In this document: positions 35,401 to 49,705 of the stretch, piece after piece | Position numbering within the stretch: position 1 is the first letter of the stretch | How the letters are laid out: each line of letters starts with the position of its first letter | NCBI GenBank assembly: GCA_963971535.1 | Contig: OZ020589.1 | Location: 78,276,347 to 78,340,346, forward strand | DNA length: 64,000 nt | Reading direction: 5' to 3' | Origin: Notolepis coatsorum | Taxonomy: Eukaryota; Chordata; Actinopteri; Aulopiformes; Paralepididae | Position numbers and translations under genes: made by a program | The notes under the pieces: generated by a model | What the model was told of the DNA's origin: nothing | The model's database searches: none | Seen by the model: the letters and a program-made list of their open reading frames with translations, nothing else

Positions 35401-37182
35401 TGCTGTGAAATGTATTCTGTGGATGAGGTTGAACTGTAAAAGCTTGTGCTTTTCAACATGTATGGCCCCTCACAGTCACAGTCACAGTTTTCGAAACATA
35501 AGTCAACATCTTGTTTCAGCTTTTTTCGCCACAAGGCCTCATCATTCTACTGTAAGTTAAGGACACAATACTCCTGGGGTGTTTCACCTGAGCCTTCTCG
35601 GATACAAAAAGTGGTCAATGACCCCTGGCAGACACTAGTCCTTCAGTACCAGCCTGGCTCAAGTCATCAATACTCTGCTCACCACTATTTTACCACAACA
35701 ATTGAATGCGTGTTGCCTTTGTCACCTGGCAAGAATCTATCTCAAGTGATGCAGCTGTATCTTTCAGTGGTAATAATGTATATTATTAATTAATACTTCT
35801 TTACACCAAGGAGCTTGTCTCACGCGATATCCAGCATGTAACACTAAAATACTACAGTATATGGCACTCTGACCAGCTCTGACCAGCCGGTATAACAGTG
35901 GTCAGCTCAAATTGACAGCAGCACTGTCGTCAATCCAGAGACAAATCCCCTCTCTACCTCCTGACCCTATAACCCCTAGGGGCGGGCCAGTGGAATAGAA
36001 AGATTACGATGGTGGGAGATGCTATTGTAGGTGGGAAATGGGGGGAAGGAGCAAGGGAGCGAGAGGCTTAGGGCAAGCGGGGACGGGGAGGGGAGTGTTC
36101 CTCCTCTGTCCTGAGGCAAGAGACGGGAAGGGTGGGGGCATCGGCCATAGAGAAAGTCTAGACTGCGCTGACCCTGTTGAGGCCAGGTTTTCTCTCTAGG
36201 TCAAGCTCGATATGGAGAAGGATAATGGAAAAGCTCGGGGGCGTTTTCAAATAGAAAAACAGATTGGCTGACAGCGTATACCCGTCCCTGCCTCTCCCTA
36301 ATCCCTGACTGTATGGAGGTAATAGCTTGGAAGTGATGGCCCTACGTTCCATCCGTCAAAAAACGGGCCGGGGGAAACTGCCGATTGCCACCCTGACGAG
36401 TGAGATAACTGTCGCGTCTGCAGCATCAGGGGGATGTTTTCAGTGGTGGACTTTGTTCAAAGCATCTTGTGATTCCATCCGTGTCTGGCTTTGTGTCCGT
36501 TTAACTATACCTTCTAGCATCAAACGCTCTCAGCATGACAAGCGTGGGCCAGACCTTCGGTTCCAGAGCAGCAATTCTGAATTCCATCGTCAAAACAGGT
36601 ATGCTTTGGCCAATAAAGGATGAAGAATGGAAAGGAATGGAATGGCTTTATTGGCTGAAGTGGATTACCTACAGAGATGTGGTGTGTGCTTTGTAGTTTG
36701 CTCCTTATTATTTCCATGCCAGTGACATATCCCTCGACTTCAACTGACCGGTTGACAGCGGTTGGCCTGCCCAGGGGCCCTGTGGCAGCGTTGGGGATGG
36801 CTCAAAGCGTGGGGGTGGGGGGTGGAATCACTCCCTGTAATTTGGGAGGAAATCCACTGAGCCGCTCACTGTACAGATGAAAGCCCTCCTCTCGTACAGT
36901 CACCGAGCTTCAGTGCCTGCAAGCGGCTGGGAGGAGGAGAGGGCTCTGAGCAGCGAGTCTGCCTGGCTGGCAGCCCCCAGGGGTTAGTCCTGGGACCGTC
37001 TAAAATCAGCCCCAGCCCCGGAGGCATGTTCTCTCCCAAAGGAGCAGGACCACAGACAGACAGTCAGCCTGCCCATCCTCCACTGCATGGCCCAGGAGCA
37101 GTCAGCCAACACACGGCTCCCCTGAGAGACCCCTTAGTGGGAGAGAGAGCTCACTAGTGCTTGGGTCTGTTTGTCTCTCTGC
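35401..37182. other. non-coding stretch, mostly low-repeat
   Basis: No gene recognised. The 36330-36620 segment has several open frames but no motif. A LINE-like 'ggctttattgg' word lies near 36645. The rest looks like ordinary intergenic DNA. Confidence 0.35.
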
Positions 37183-37183
37183 C

Positions 37184-37272
<89 letters not shown>
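37183..37272 (+). repeat. (CTGT)n microsatellite
   Basis: About 22 units of the tetranucleotide, followed by a (GACT)n stretch to about 37308. Confidence 0.97.
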
Positions 37273-37631
37273 GACTGACTGACTGTCTGTTTGTCTGACT
37301 GACTGACACCCTTCCATGTCTCCTAATCTGCTCCCACCCACCACACTCTGATATCTCAATTTGAGGCATCCTCCAAAAGGCGGAACAGCATAAGAGAAAG
37401 CATTGCTCCACCCCCCCAACACACTTTGCTCACCAGATTATGGAAGAAACACTGTCGGTGAGTTACAGTGAAATAAAACTAGGCGTGACATTAAACATCT
37501 GACTTGACATTAGAAGTAATAATGTGAGCTTGAACCAATAATTGCATCCTTACACAGACGGCCAATTCCATGAAACGTTTGGCTTAGACCACGTGAGCAA
37601 CGTCACGTGATGCAAGGTAGCCAAGGTGTCA

Positions 37632-37883
37632 GAAAGAGAGAGAGTGATAGAGAGGGGGGGTGAGCGTGTGTGTGAGAGGGGGAGTGAGAGAGAGAGAGAG
37701 AGAGGGGAGGGGGTGAGAGTGAGGGAGAGAGAGTGTGTGAGAGAGGGGGGGTGGGGGGGAGAGAGAGAGAGAGGGAGAGCGAGAGAGAGAGAGAGGGAGA
37801 GAGAGTAAGTGGGGGGAGAGAGGGGGAGATAGAGAGAGAGAGTAAGAGAGAGAGTGACAGACAGAGAGAGAGAGAGAGAGAGG
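37632..37883 (+). repeat. (GA)n-rich imperfect microsatellite
   Basis: 250 bp of GA repeats with G-run and GT interruptions. The long serine/leucine or arginine/glutamate frames here are translations of the repeat. Confidence 0.95.
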
Positions 37884-38394
37884 GGTTGGGGGACTATAGT
37901 GCTTTTGTATGATGGATGCTGAATGGTGCTTATACAAGGAGCCACTCCAGCGAGTCCATAAATATGCATCGTGACATTTGGAACAAAGCCGCTCATCCTC
38001 CCTCTACTGATGAGCTCCGCCCGCATCCCATAACATATTGCCATACTGTCACACCTTGTGTTTCATAGCCAATCTCTCTGTTCATCAACTTGGCAGGTAA
38101 CCTCTAGATGTTGGCAGATGATATGGAGAGAGTGGGGGGGGGGGGGGGGGGGGGGGCTCTATGTATACATAGCCTGAATCGTCAACGTCAATGTTATACC
38201 CGTGATTAAGAATTTAAGCCTGTTCTTTGATGATTTTGAAAGTATGATGAGGAACGCAGGCGTTATTGCCGGCTTTCTCAATGCATATGATTACAGTATT
38301 TTTTCACATTTCTGCGAGTGGTGGCCTTTTCGAATGTGCACTTTTTGGAGAAATTGGTTGGAAAATGGGGTCAAAGGGGAGCTGTGGAGTCACA

Positions 38395-38490
38395 TGTCCA
38401 TGCTAGTGTATTCTGTTATGTCCAGGCTAGTGTATTCTGTTATGTCCAGGCTAGTGTATTCTGTTATGTCCAGGCTAGTGTATTCTGATA
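38395..38490 (+). repeat. 24-bp tandem repeat, four copies
   Basis: The unit tgtccaggctagtgtattct plus gtta is repeated four times, with small differences in the first and last copies. Confidence 0.95.
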
Positions 38491-38623
38491 TGGAGAAGTG
38501 GTGCAGCAGACTGTTCTCTGTTCTGCTTTTAGCATTGAGAACATAGCTGGCCTGTTTCTCCAAACACCTCATTGCTTTAGAAAGGGATAAATATCCAAGA
38601 CAGCCAGGAGCAGTTCCTTTCAA

Positions 38624-38654
<31 letters not shown>

Positions 38655-38660
38655 ACACAA
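38624..38660 (+). repeat. poly-C / (AC)n microsatellite
   Basis: A run of about 16 C followed by AC repeats. A run of G of similar length lies at 38137-38154. Confidence 0.95.
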
Positions 38661-38864
38661 TCTCCCTCTCTCCTCCACATCTCTCTGTCATTTGACCAAC
38701 AGTGCTTCCTGTGACTCAACAGCTATACAGCAACATTCTCTTGCCCACCCTCTTGAACATTCATAGAAACAGGATCACTGTGTTGTTCCATTTCATTCTC
38801 AAGTCTCTAATCCACTGTGTATATCCACACAGACACATATACATTTAGTAATTTAGCTGACGCA

Positions 38865-38869
<5 letters not shown>

Positions 38870-38921
<52 letters not shown>
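38870..38921 (+). repeat. (GT)n microsatellite
   Basis: About 26 GT units just right of a short copy of the common teleost repeat core (tttagctgacgc, 38852-38863). Confidence 0.97.
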
Positions 38922-38924
<3 letters not shown>

Positions 38925-38929
38925 ATATG

Positions 38930-39600
38930 GGTATTGTGTTTTACACTCATTTCTTTATCCCTTTCACAGGAGTGCCATGTTACAAGAGAATTCCTGAGGC
39001 GAGCCAATGGCCCGACAAATCTGCCCAAGCCTCTCTCTCTCTCTCAATTTGTCTCCGTGGAATGTCAGCTCAGCTGGCATTGCGCCCAAACGCCTAGAAC
39101 CTCTTTTCACAACGCGCCAATCTTAAGAGACGAGCCCCGTTGGAGCCCCGGTACAAGGAACTGCCTGGCGTGGATAAATTGACACGTGCCTTTATCTAAG
39201 GTCACTTTTTATGTCTTAAATGGCCGAGGTCCCTGCGTGCTCTTCCCTCACAATAAAGCACTCCGATGACCAGCGCCCCCTCCTCCCGGGACCCTCGCGA
39301 GCGGGTTCACCTGCACAGCTCAGTGGGGGGTGACACTGACAGAATACAGGTGTCGCTACAAAAAAAAAAAGCAAGAAAGAGTAACCGGCGATAACACACA
39401 GGCAGTGTCAAGCCCATCTCTCTCTCTATGACCCCGCGGTGCAGACAGAAATCGTCCTGTAGCCTTTAGATGTCGTTAATCAACATGCGACGATGAAGAG
39501 TCTCCCACATAGAGAGAGGTCCAGGTGGTGGGATGGCTGAGTGTGGGAGAACAGACCATGTTTGTGTGAAGACGCAACAACTCTCTCTCCCTCTCTCTTT
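38930..39600. other. low-repeat segment, no gene
   Basis: Mixed-composition sequence without coding signal. The part at 39170-39290 (gacacgtgcctttatctaag...) has the look of non-repetitive, possibly conserved DNA, but nothing decisive. A TC microsatellite follows at about 39612-39665. Confidence 0.3.
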
Positions 39601-39622
39601 TTTCTTCTTCTCACAATTTCTC

Positions 39623-39666
<44 letters not shown>

Positions 39667-40129
39667 AATAGACTGCAGTGACACCCTGTGTTCTCTATTT
39701 AAAGGTTGTAGGTAAGCAGCAACCAACCACTTGTTTCCTTTCCAAGTGACTCATAAATTAATCTAGTTTCAGGAAGAAGAAAAAAAAACTCAATATCCTC
39801 CAACTGAAACAATAATCGATTGCATGAAATTAAAGCTCATTATAGGATATCACTGATTATTATCTTGTTATTTTTGTCTGTATTTATATAACAGCGCATT
39901 TTATGTTGAAGGGAGTGGGTAGATAATATAACATGTTGTTAATACCAGAACTTATTACACCCTTCCCAAAAAGGACAACTATTTTGGAGCATACATATAG
40001 ACCTACACTATTGTACTATTCCGCTACAAAGTAGGCTATCATGTAATCAAACGACGAGCATGCAAAAACGTCTGTTGTATCACAATATAAATTGAACATA
40101 TAACATCAAGGCCCTAGAGACAAAACAAC

Positions 40130-40425
40130 TCAATTCCACGTCACCCTTTGACTTTTTCTTTCCAGTTCAGACAAGCTCCGTAATTTGAACAGAGGCAGCA
40201 ACACAGGCTTATTTAAAGGGGTTCATGTTACTGCATGGCAGTTGGCATGACTGTTAAAAAAAGAAAAAAAAGACACGTGCCAAGTGGGGCTGCCAACACC
40301 CGGCTTGGCTGGTTTTAATATTTTAATGTGTTTCATTACGACAGGATGGGCCAGATAGCCTCGCTGACGTCCAGGCAATTGTCTGCAAATGAACAAGATT
40401 ACATGACAGGGCCTGAATGACAGAG
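40130..40425. promoter_or_regulatory. candidate conserved noncoding element 1
   Basis: A low-repeat stretch between microsatellites, with clustered factor-like words: CACGTG at 40274, TTTAATATTTTAAT near 40313, CAATTG at 40376, TGCAAAT near 40384. No frame is open over its length. The call rests on appearance only; a cross-fish alignment would be needed. Confidence 0.25.
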
Positions 40426-40984
40426 CTACCCACCGCTGCTATACCCCCAGCCACTTATCTGATGGTAGCCTAGCAACAGATCCATGACCTGGCTTTGACC
40501 TCCACCCGATAAGGTCAACACCTGAAGACTCTCCCATTGGAGGGCTGGCGGGGAGAGGAGGCGGAGCTTGGGGATGTGGGGAGACAAAGGACTCACAGAA
40601 GCAAGGGCAGGCTCTTCTGCATACAGCGAGCCATGCTCTCTACTAGTACTGACAAAAATATGTCTGCACAAAAGCACAGCAGTCCTCTCTCCGAAGATTT
40701 GATACGTGTATGTGTGTTTGGCAGTGGGAGACCAATTGTAAAACCCTGGTCAGGAAATGAAGACACTTGTCTTTACAGTATCTTCTACAGTGAATTCCAA
40801 CAGAGCCCCCCCTCCTCCCTGCACATTTTCAATCAGGGAAAAGAAAATGGCAACTGCTCACAATAAAAAACTATTGTGATGATAAATAGAAGAGTCGAAT
40901 CATGAAGGAAGCACTGAATATGAAATTAATTGACCACAACAGCCCACCCTGACAGACATCCACACTCCCTTTCAGTCTCTCATG

Positions 40985-40985
<1 letters not shown>
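40426..40985. other. spacer, nothing recognised
   Basis: No gene or bounded repeat was seen. A frame of about 109 codons on the + strand lacks any domain. Confidence 0.3.

Positions 40986-41032
<47 letters not shown>
40986..41032 (+). repeat. (CA)n microsatellite
   Basis: About 23 units. A second, interrupted CA tract lies at about 41325-41421. Confidence 0.97.
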
Positions 41033-43270
<2,238 letters not shown>

Positions 43271-43273
43271 GGA

Positions 43274-43274
<1 letters not shown>

Positions 43275-43331
<57 letters not shown>
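43275..43331 (+). repeat. (GA)n microsatellite
   Basis: About 28 GA units. Confidence 0.97.
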
Positions 43332-43335
<4 letters not shown>

Positions 43336-43439
43336 AGGGAATGGGGGAGGACACTGGAGGAGGTTCAGTTTGCCCCCGAGGCAGAGCAGGCTAGCTACCG
43401 TATCGCTGCTCTGTCTCTCTCCTGAGAGCTCCTTCCTCC

Positions 43440-43769
43440 ACTGAAGCACCTGAAATTCATTTAGCCCCCAATAACTGTTGTGCTGCTATGGGGAACCGTT
43501 TTAATAAGTAGTAATAATGCCAACTGACAAAAGGAGCTGTTTTGGAAGTAAGAGAACAGCACCAGCAGTTAGAAAGCTAAAGAGAAACCTAATTAGGAAG
43601 AAGGAGGGGGGATTATTCTACCAAATCCTATGCTCTCTCAACTCCATTCAAATTGAAAATTAATATTACAATAACGTGAAGGACCCCTGCCTGCTTTATT
43701 ATTCATGTAGACCTCATGTACATGCCTCTCTCCTCAGTTAATTAGAAAATAAGTCACAAACAGACAACA
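43440..43769. promoter_or_regulatory. candidate conserved noncoding element 2, left half
   Basis: Low-repeat, AT-rich sequence with several homeodomain-type TAAT/ATTA words (CCTAATTAGG near 43588, AATTAATATTACAATAA near 43659, TTAATTAG near 43738). No open frame. It is cut off sharply by the solo LTR at 43775, and similar-looking sequence resumes at 45195. Confidence 0.3.
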
Positions 43770-43774
43770 CTTAT

Positions 43775-45189
43775 TGTTGTGAAGGGCCAGATTAAACCGA
43801 ATATATATATTTATTTATATATATATATTTAATTGTATTTGTATATTCTCTAATATTCCCTGATATCCCTTGTATATTCCTTGTACAATATGCATTGAAT
43901 ATCCATTCTAGCCTACTGAACATCCCATAATAGTCTCCATTCTACTATTGGTCGAGACCTTGGTGCCAGGCTGCCATACCCCTCAGACCCAGTTCAAACG
44001 TACCGCTCCACATGTACGAACAAGTCCTAGTTCCGCGTAGGAATCTGGCTACCGCACCACTAATGGGACTATTTGTTCATAGTGCGTATATATACTGCGC
44101 TACTAAAGTAGGACTTTCTTTTCAGTCCAGTTTCTTACCCTCCAATAGAGTCACAGACGTAAAGCCTCCCCGCGACGCCACGTGTGGGAGTAAGGCCAAG
44201 TTCGCCTACCATCGGTATTGAGACATCGTGTATATTAATATTTGAATAGTCATATTTGGCACTATATCGTCGAGTTGGACGTAGTCTATTAAGCTAATAA
44301 TAGTCTGTTAATATATAGTGCTTCGTGCGGTGAGAATACTACCGTAGTCAGTACCCCATCGTTCGGGCAGAGAACTGGCTGCTTACCCAGGGTGGTTGAC
44401 CCCATGTGAAGCTGCACCCGAGGAGCCCCAGAGCCGACGAGCGAGTGGACCTGTATACCGGATTATTCTACCGACGACAGCCCGCCTTCCCAGGCACGGA
44501 TTATGCTTTGTATACTTTGATTATTCCATGGATAAAGACCCCCGACACTGCCGTGTGTTGGAACCCCCCCCCCCTGGAGAGGACGCAAGGTGAGGAGACG
44601 CTCTGCAAGACGAGGTCGCTTCACGTCTCTCCCCCGTGGACCGGAGAGAGCCGGCCCACAAAGAGTCCACCTGCTTTCATCTGTGGTCCAAGGATCGCCG
44701 GCGCATTGAACGGCACTACAGTGGGTTCACCTGGGATACCCTTGGCCGGACGAGGCAGCCGGATTCTACCCCCCCCCCCTCCTACTCCTGTCGGCTTACA
44801 AGCGACCGGATTAACCCCCTCTAGTGTATCTAGTATATAATCATTAAAGTATCATTGCTGTTATTCCTTAACTATTCCAGGTCGTATATTTACCACCTGC
44901 GCCTTCAGAGATTGGACATTCTCTATTGATATACCGACGAATACTCTTTGCCATAAAAGTGCATACTATTTCAATTCATAAATGTAATTAAGTGATTAAG
45001 TGCTTGTTCTACACACCATCGCTGTGTAGAAATAAAGACCTGTTTCGACTTCGTACATTTGTGTTGGATCCGTTTCATCTACGTGAGAGTGTTTATCTGG
45101 TACTGGGTGGCCGAATATTAAGTACAAAGGTAGTGGTAGTAAGTATCATATCTAGTAATACAGTCAGGGAATTGTACCCCTCAGTTACA
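43775..45189 (+). mobile_element. solo LTR (1.4 kb) of an unidentified LTR element
   Basis: The stretch begins TGTTGTGAAGG and ends AGTTACA, flanked by a 5-bp target duplication cttat at 43770-43774 and 45190-45194. AATAAA lies near 45031 and ATTAAA near 44844, suggesting + orientation. There is no interior, so it is the product of recombination between two LTRs of a former full element. An open frame of 144 codons at 44406-44840 has no domain and is probably chance. Confidence 0.8.
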
Positions 45190-45194
45190 CTTAT

Positions 45195-45480
45195 TATACA
45201 TATATTATAATAATGATGTTTTTAAGGGCTATGTGTGTGTGGTTTATTCCAACTGGGACATTTGAGACTTGTCAGCGATAATAGCTGAAGCACTCATCCC
45301 CCGGGGCAACGAGCAATGACCTTTAGGTGCAACCCTGAGTGAGGTCATGTTAGCGTTTCCATGACTACTATCAGCAGACTGTCTTGTTGCCAGCATTACC
45401 TCAGCAGCCTGGCATGGTCGGGGTCAGGGAACAGGCTGTGACCTCGCCATGGTGACCAAACTTGACTGGGAACAAAAAAA
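45195..45480. promoter_or_regulatory. candidate conserved noncoding element 2, right half
   Basis: Low-repeat sequence directly after the solo LTR, including 'gcaatgacctttaggtgca' with a nuclear-receptor-like TGACCTTT word. It would join 43440-43769 if the LTR were absent. Confidence 0.25.
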
Positions 45481-45689
45481 CAGCCGTACTACTCTGAACA
45501 CCAAGTGATGGTAAGATATATATCCCACACTGTTAATTAAAAATGTCTACAGTTGGAAATAATAATGCAGTGAAGGCATTTTTTTTATTAAACTATGTGC
45601 AGTTTGTTGTCTCAAATACTAAGTTGTTGTCCTATTAATTTCATTCTGATAATCTTATCGTTGAGTGCTGTTAGCGTAGTGTAATTGGT

Positions 45690-45890
45690 TAGGTGTGAAC
45701 TTTATTGAACTCCCCAGGGGGGAGACTGGGGTAGTCACCTCACACACAAAATACACAATGAATACAAGACATAAAAAAACATCATACTGCTAACATGAGA
45801 GATGTGACGAGGTACACAATAATACACTCTTATACAATACCATAAATACCATCACCATATCACTGTCACATTCTTGGGGGCACCATCCTA
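45690..45890 (-). mobile_element. LINE 3' end, minus strand
   Basis: Minus-strand reading ends in a polyadenylation-like CAATAAAGTTCACACC near 45700, after a Rex-like 3' UTR resembling the one at 48590-48870 (both hold a short CCCC/GGGG hairpin before the end). Confidence 0.5.
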
Positions 45891-46029
45891 ATTTAGAAAA
45901 TATGGCTGCAGATGTGAACAAATTGGTAATGTCAACAACTCTCTCACGCAAACCTAAGACCCATACCAAAGCTATACTGACGTGGTATCATCAGGATGTG
46001 CAACCTAGAGCACTGTTGACAATGACAAT

Positions 46030-46190
46030 CAATGCCTATAGTTTTGTGAAATAAAATATCTGAACTTTTGCTCATTAACCTGTCTTGCTCAAGGAAACTT
46101 CAACACTGTGCCGGGAGGAACCAGAATCGAACCGGGAACCATCCGATTACCAGACGACTGCTGTACCTCCTAAGCCACTGTCTCCCGTTA
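46030..46190 (-). mobile_element. tRNA-headed SINE
   Basis: On the minus strand, an A-box-like GTGGCTTAGGAGG and a B box GGTTCGATTC are spaced as in tRNA-derived SINEs. They are followed by CCTTGAGCAAGACAGGTTAA, which closely resembles the conserved core of teleost SINEs. It is a SINE rather than a tRNA gene. Confidence 0.65.
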
Positions 46191-46629
46191 AAATAGATCT
46201 CCAAGAAATATTCTTGTCCACCATACCTTGTATTCTCAGCAACAACAAAAAGTGGACAACAAGAGACCAATATGCACTTAACCTTTTCTTTGTGGCCTGG
46301 CAGAAACATCCACTCTCAACAGTTCATGGAACACCTGATGCTCATAGTCCTCCCAGGCTGGTGATCTGCAGATGCAGGTGAGACACAATTATAAATGGAA
46401 GCGGATACAGACCAGCTAGCCTAGGCGTTGGCAAAAACACCTCTCCTGGAGTTTTAAGCTATAGCTAACTGATCCATATCTGCTTCCATTCATTTATGCT
46501 AAGCTAGACTAGCTTGCAGCCAAATAGCTTTCTACTGAACGCACAAAGAGGAAATTGGTATCTATCTTCTTGTCTGACTCTGGAGAAGACGGTAAGCGCA
46601 TTTTCCATAATGTTGGCGTGTTCCTTTAA

Positions 46630-46816
46630 CCCTTTTACTACCAAAGGGTTAACCCCTTCACTGCGACAATACAGAAGGTTAACCCTTTCACTGCCACACT
46701 ACAAAGGGTTAGCCCTTTCACTACCACACTACAAAGGGTTAGCCCTTTCACTACCACACTACAGAAGGTTAACCTTTCACTAAAGGTTAACCTTCTGTAG
46801 TGTGGTAGTGAAAGGG
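46630..46816. mobile_element. piggyBac-type palindromic MITE
   Basis: TTAA on both sides (46626-46629 and 46817-46820), ends CCCTTTTACTACC and GGTAGTGAAAGGG. The interior repeats a unit of about 40-47 bp, 'ccctttcactgccacactac', four to five times, so the element is both palindromic and tandemly repeated. A sister copy is at 58009-58205. Confidence 0.75.
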
Positions 46817-46820
46817 TTAA

Positions 46821-46899
46821 GAACACTATCAAGAAGCCTACTGCATATCAACAAGATTTCAAGCCGAAATAAAAACAAGTTTGATGGAACTTGTCAAGT
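46821..46899. other. short spacer
   Basis: Ordinary sequence between MITE and the next candidate element. Confidence 0.3.
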
Positions 46900-47215
46900 A
46901 GGCTGCCATAGCCTCTATACATTATTCAATGCCACAGTCAAGCCTTATCCTCTCCACAGATAACAAACCTTATGGGATGTCATTTAATGCTGGTGATGTG
47001 ATGGTATATAAGCCTCTTAAACTAGTGTATCTATTTCTGGACCCCTGGCTTCTCCGCACGCAACCTGATAGACCAATCCACGTTTAATCATGTTGTTCTG
47101 TTTCCTAATTAGCAGAAATGCAAAGTGTCTTTGTCACCTGTGGACAGCCAAGAGGGCTAATTTGGGCTTTTTCACTAATTGCCACGGTAACGAGCCTCCT
47201 GCGCCTCCACCGGGC
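46900..47215. promoter_or_regulatory. candidate conserved noncoding element 3
   Basis: Low-repeat sequence with a cluster of homeodomain and POU-like words: TTTAATCATG near 47083, CCTAATTAGC near 47103, ATGCAAAG near 47117, ACTAATTGCC near 47174, plus CACCTG at 47138. It is the most convincing of the candidates by appearance and lies about 3.3 kb upstream of the znf827 start. No open frame of note. Confidence 0.35.
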
Positions 47216-48585
47216 GGGTGGGAGGCAGGGACGGCAGGAGGAGGATGGTGGGATGAAGACACATGCGGCCGAGGTGTGAAAGAATGCAGCAGGCCAACAG
47301 AACACAGCCTGGAGGAGTCCAACAGCAGGGGTGTGGGGGACAGGCTGCACTGTGAGAACACAACACCCAGCTGAGAGGGAGGAGCATCCAGCTTTGGCTC
47401 ACTCTGGTGTCAGAGTGATGAGTGGATGGTGTATATGACAGCCCCTCAGCGGTGTAGTCCAGGGTGTACGCAGATATACAGTGTTTATGCCCAACTGGTT
47501 CTCTGGGGCATTTTAGAGAATATACGCCTCTGATTAAAACTATTTACGGTGGAAGGATTCCTGGGGTCACTGTATGGTCATCTCCCCCTCAGCAGTGTAC
47601 CGATTCCCTAGGTCACAATAGTCACTAGCACTGAGCTGCTTTTTGGGTGAACAACTTGTGGGGAGTAAACAGTAAGCAGCATTTGTTCACAATCTACAAC
47701 TTTAGGACCAAACAAAACGTACAGTAAATCATGTTGACTTACTGTCCCAGAAATAGCAATTACTTTTTAGTGTTAGGTCACTCGGAAATTCATACGCGTA
47801 CTATTGTGTAAATAATGTCCAGTTAGGGAAATGGCCAAATATCCTGCTATTGAATGGGGAAATACCATAGTGGAAGACTGAAGGGGCATGCCTGAAAATG
47901 GATCAAACTAACTTTTCACAAATATTCAATGGCCGCCAGTGTTGGAAAGTAAATGCTTGACTTAACTTGATGCACTGACAAAACAAATGTTTAAAAAAAT
48001 TTAAGTGTCCTGTTGACAGTTTTTAATATAGGCCAAACCCAGTAGCAATCTACAAGGATATGTTTGTTTTCCCTCAAAAGTAGGCGTGATCGCATGTGGA
48101 GCCAAAAAGAAAGTAGCTTGTTGTTGCAAAGCTACAAAGTCGGAACTCATCATAATTTTCACCTAAAACATGGTTTAGAAGCCTTCTTAACCTAACTGGA
48201 GATCTATAACCCAAACCAAAATAGATTTAGACTTTTAGAGATTTTTTACATTGTAGCTTAACAACAAGCGAGGACCCAGAAGAAAGAGCACTCCTGCACA
48301 TAAAACCAATTCTTGTATTATCCTGCCTTTTTTTGTGTTTTTTTTTTACTTTAAATGATTGCCCATGTGCATGCCTGCCTGTTAAGTTAATACTTGCTTA
48401 AGTTTCAATATTGGTTTTTAAACCAAATGCTTTTTCTAGCACTTTACTTACTAGCCCAAATCTGTGATTATTATTTTTGTTAAGAGTTTGATCTGTAGTT
48501 TGAAAATAAGATGTTAATAAGAACTTTCTTAGCCATCATAAAGCAGAATATAGGCCTATTTTGCTCTAGTATTTACAAACATAAG
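47216..48585. other. spacer, no gene
   Basis: Unremarkable, with no bounded repeat seen and weak frames only. Confidence 0.3.
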
Positions 48586-48589
48586 ATAA

Positions 48590-49310
48590 GATATTCCTTT
48601 ATTGATCCCCTTGGGGAAATTCTGGCATAATAGCATGGGGGAGGGGAGGTATAGGTATGGTAATAGTAGAAATGTAAAGTTGTAAAAAGAAGTCAGCACA
48701 CCGTCTGCAGTGTTCTCATAGTAGAAAGACATAAATGTATGAAATAAATATGGGCAATAAAGAATTAGAATCTGAATATATACTATGAGTAAGAATAAAA
48801 GTAAACAGTATACACAGGTGCAGTATACACAAGGTGCCCTAACTGGTATGATATACGTCATACGTTGTAGTCTGTGCAGGTTTGGTGCACAGTAAATTTC
48901 GCAGAGTACATATTACTCAGTTTGAGTAAAATGTACTCAGTTTGAGTAAAATTTACTCTGCGACTGTGTGGTAAGAGTCAGAAGTGATCAGACATTCCTA
49001 TACTAGTAGTTCTCCGGTTCTGCTGCTGTTAGTTCTCTGGCTGCTGGCAGCGGTCCCTGCCCCACTGTTGTGGAGCCTGAGCCGCTGGTACGAAGGACTG
49101 GCCGAGGCGGTTAGTGGTGTGTCAGGGGGGTATGCGTGTGGCTGAACATGCTTCTCATCTTGGCTAGCTCCTCATAGAGGGGGTGGGAGGGGTTCTCCAG
49201 GATAGCGACCAGCTTCCTTCTCATCCTTCTCTCTGCCACCACCTCTAGTTTGACTAGCTTGACTCCCACCACAGAGCTAGCCTTCCTCACCAGCTTGTTT
49301 TGGCATTTTT
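48590..49310 (-). mobile_element. Rex/CR1-type LINE 3' fragment
   Basis: On the minus strand, 49310-49150 encodes N-K-L-V-R-K-A-S-S-V-V-G-V and later R-R-M-R-R-K-L-V-A-I-L and H-P-L-Y-E-E-L, the C-terminal block of Rex-like fish LINEs. This is followed by a 3' UTR ending in a hairpin CCCCAAGGGGATCAATAAAG near 48600 and an (ATCTTA)-type tail. It is 5'-truncated. Confidence 0.7.
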
Positions 49311-49489
49311 ATGATTTTTTTTATCAATGACTATACATGTGAAACTCAAAACTTTGTCTTTTTCCTCTATAAAGCAACTAAATTCGCATATGCCTTGCTG
49401 TGCAGCCCTATCATGATAAATTATTGGTAGCAACTTGTTAGTAACAATAACAGAATGGATTACAAACTGGATCTTAAAACATGTTAAAC

Positions 49490-49705
49490 GTCGACATTAG
49501 TAATAGTCCAGCAGTGTGCACTCCATCATCAAGCTCCTGACCGATGGACTTGATTCTTCTCTGTGTTTATGTGTTTATGTTGTGCTATGTTGTGATGTGC
49601 TGTATTTATTGTGTCATGTTGTACTGTATTATGTATCCACCCTGGCCTGTACCGAACAAGAATACCACCAACCTGGTTGCGTGGCAATAAAGGAAACTTG
49701 ACTTG
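49490..49705 (+). mobile_element. LINE 3' end with (CTTGA)n tail
   Basis: A short 3' UTR-like segment ends gcaataaaggaaacttgact, with a repeated ACTTG tail, as in several teleost LINEs. No coding part. Confidence 0.55.

Noticed and set aside
36327-36623. Possible host exon of about 98 codons
   Set aside because: No recognisable domain, no convincing splice sites, and composition like the flanks.
37550-38044. Long serine/leucine-rich frames
   Set aside because: They are translations of the GA/CT microsatellite.
38395-38490. CRISPR-like repeats
   Set aside because: The units are directly adjacent without spacers, in a vertebrate genome.
44406-44840. A 144-codon gene inside the solo LTR
   Set aside because: No domain, proline runs come from C tracts, and the whole stretch is bounded by LTR ends and a target duplication.
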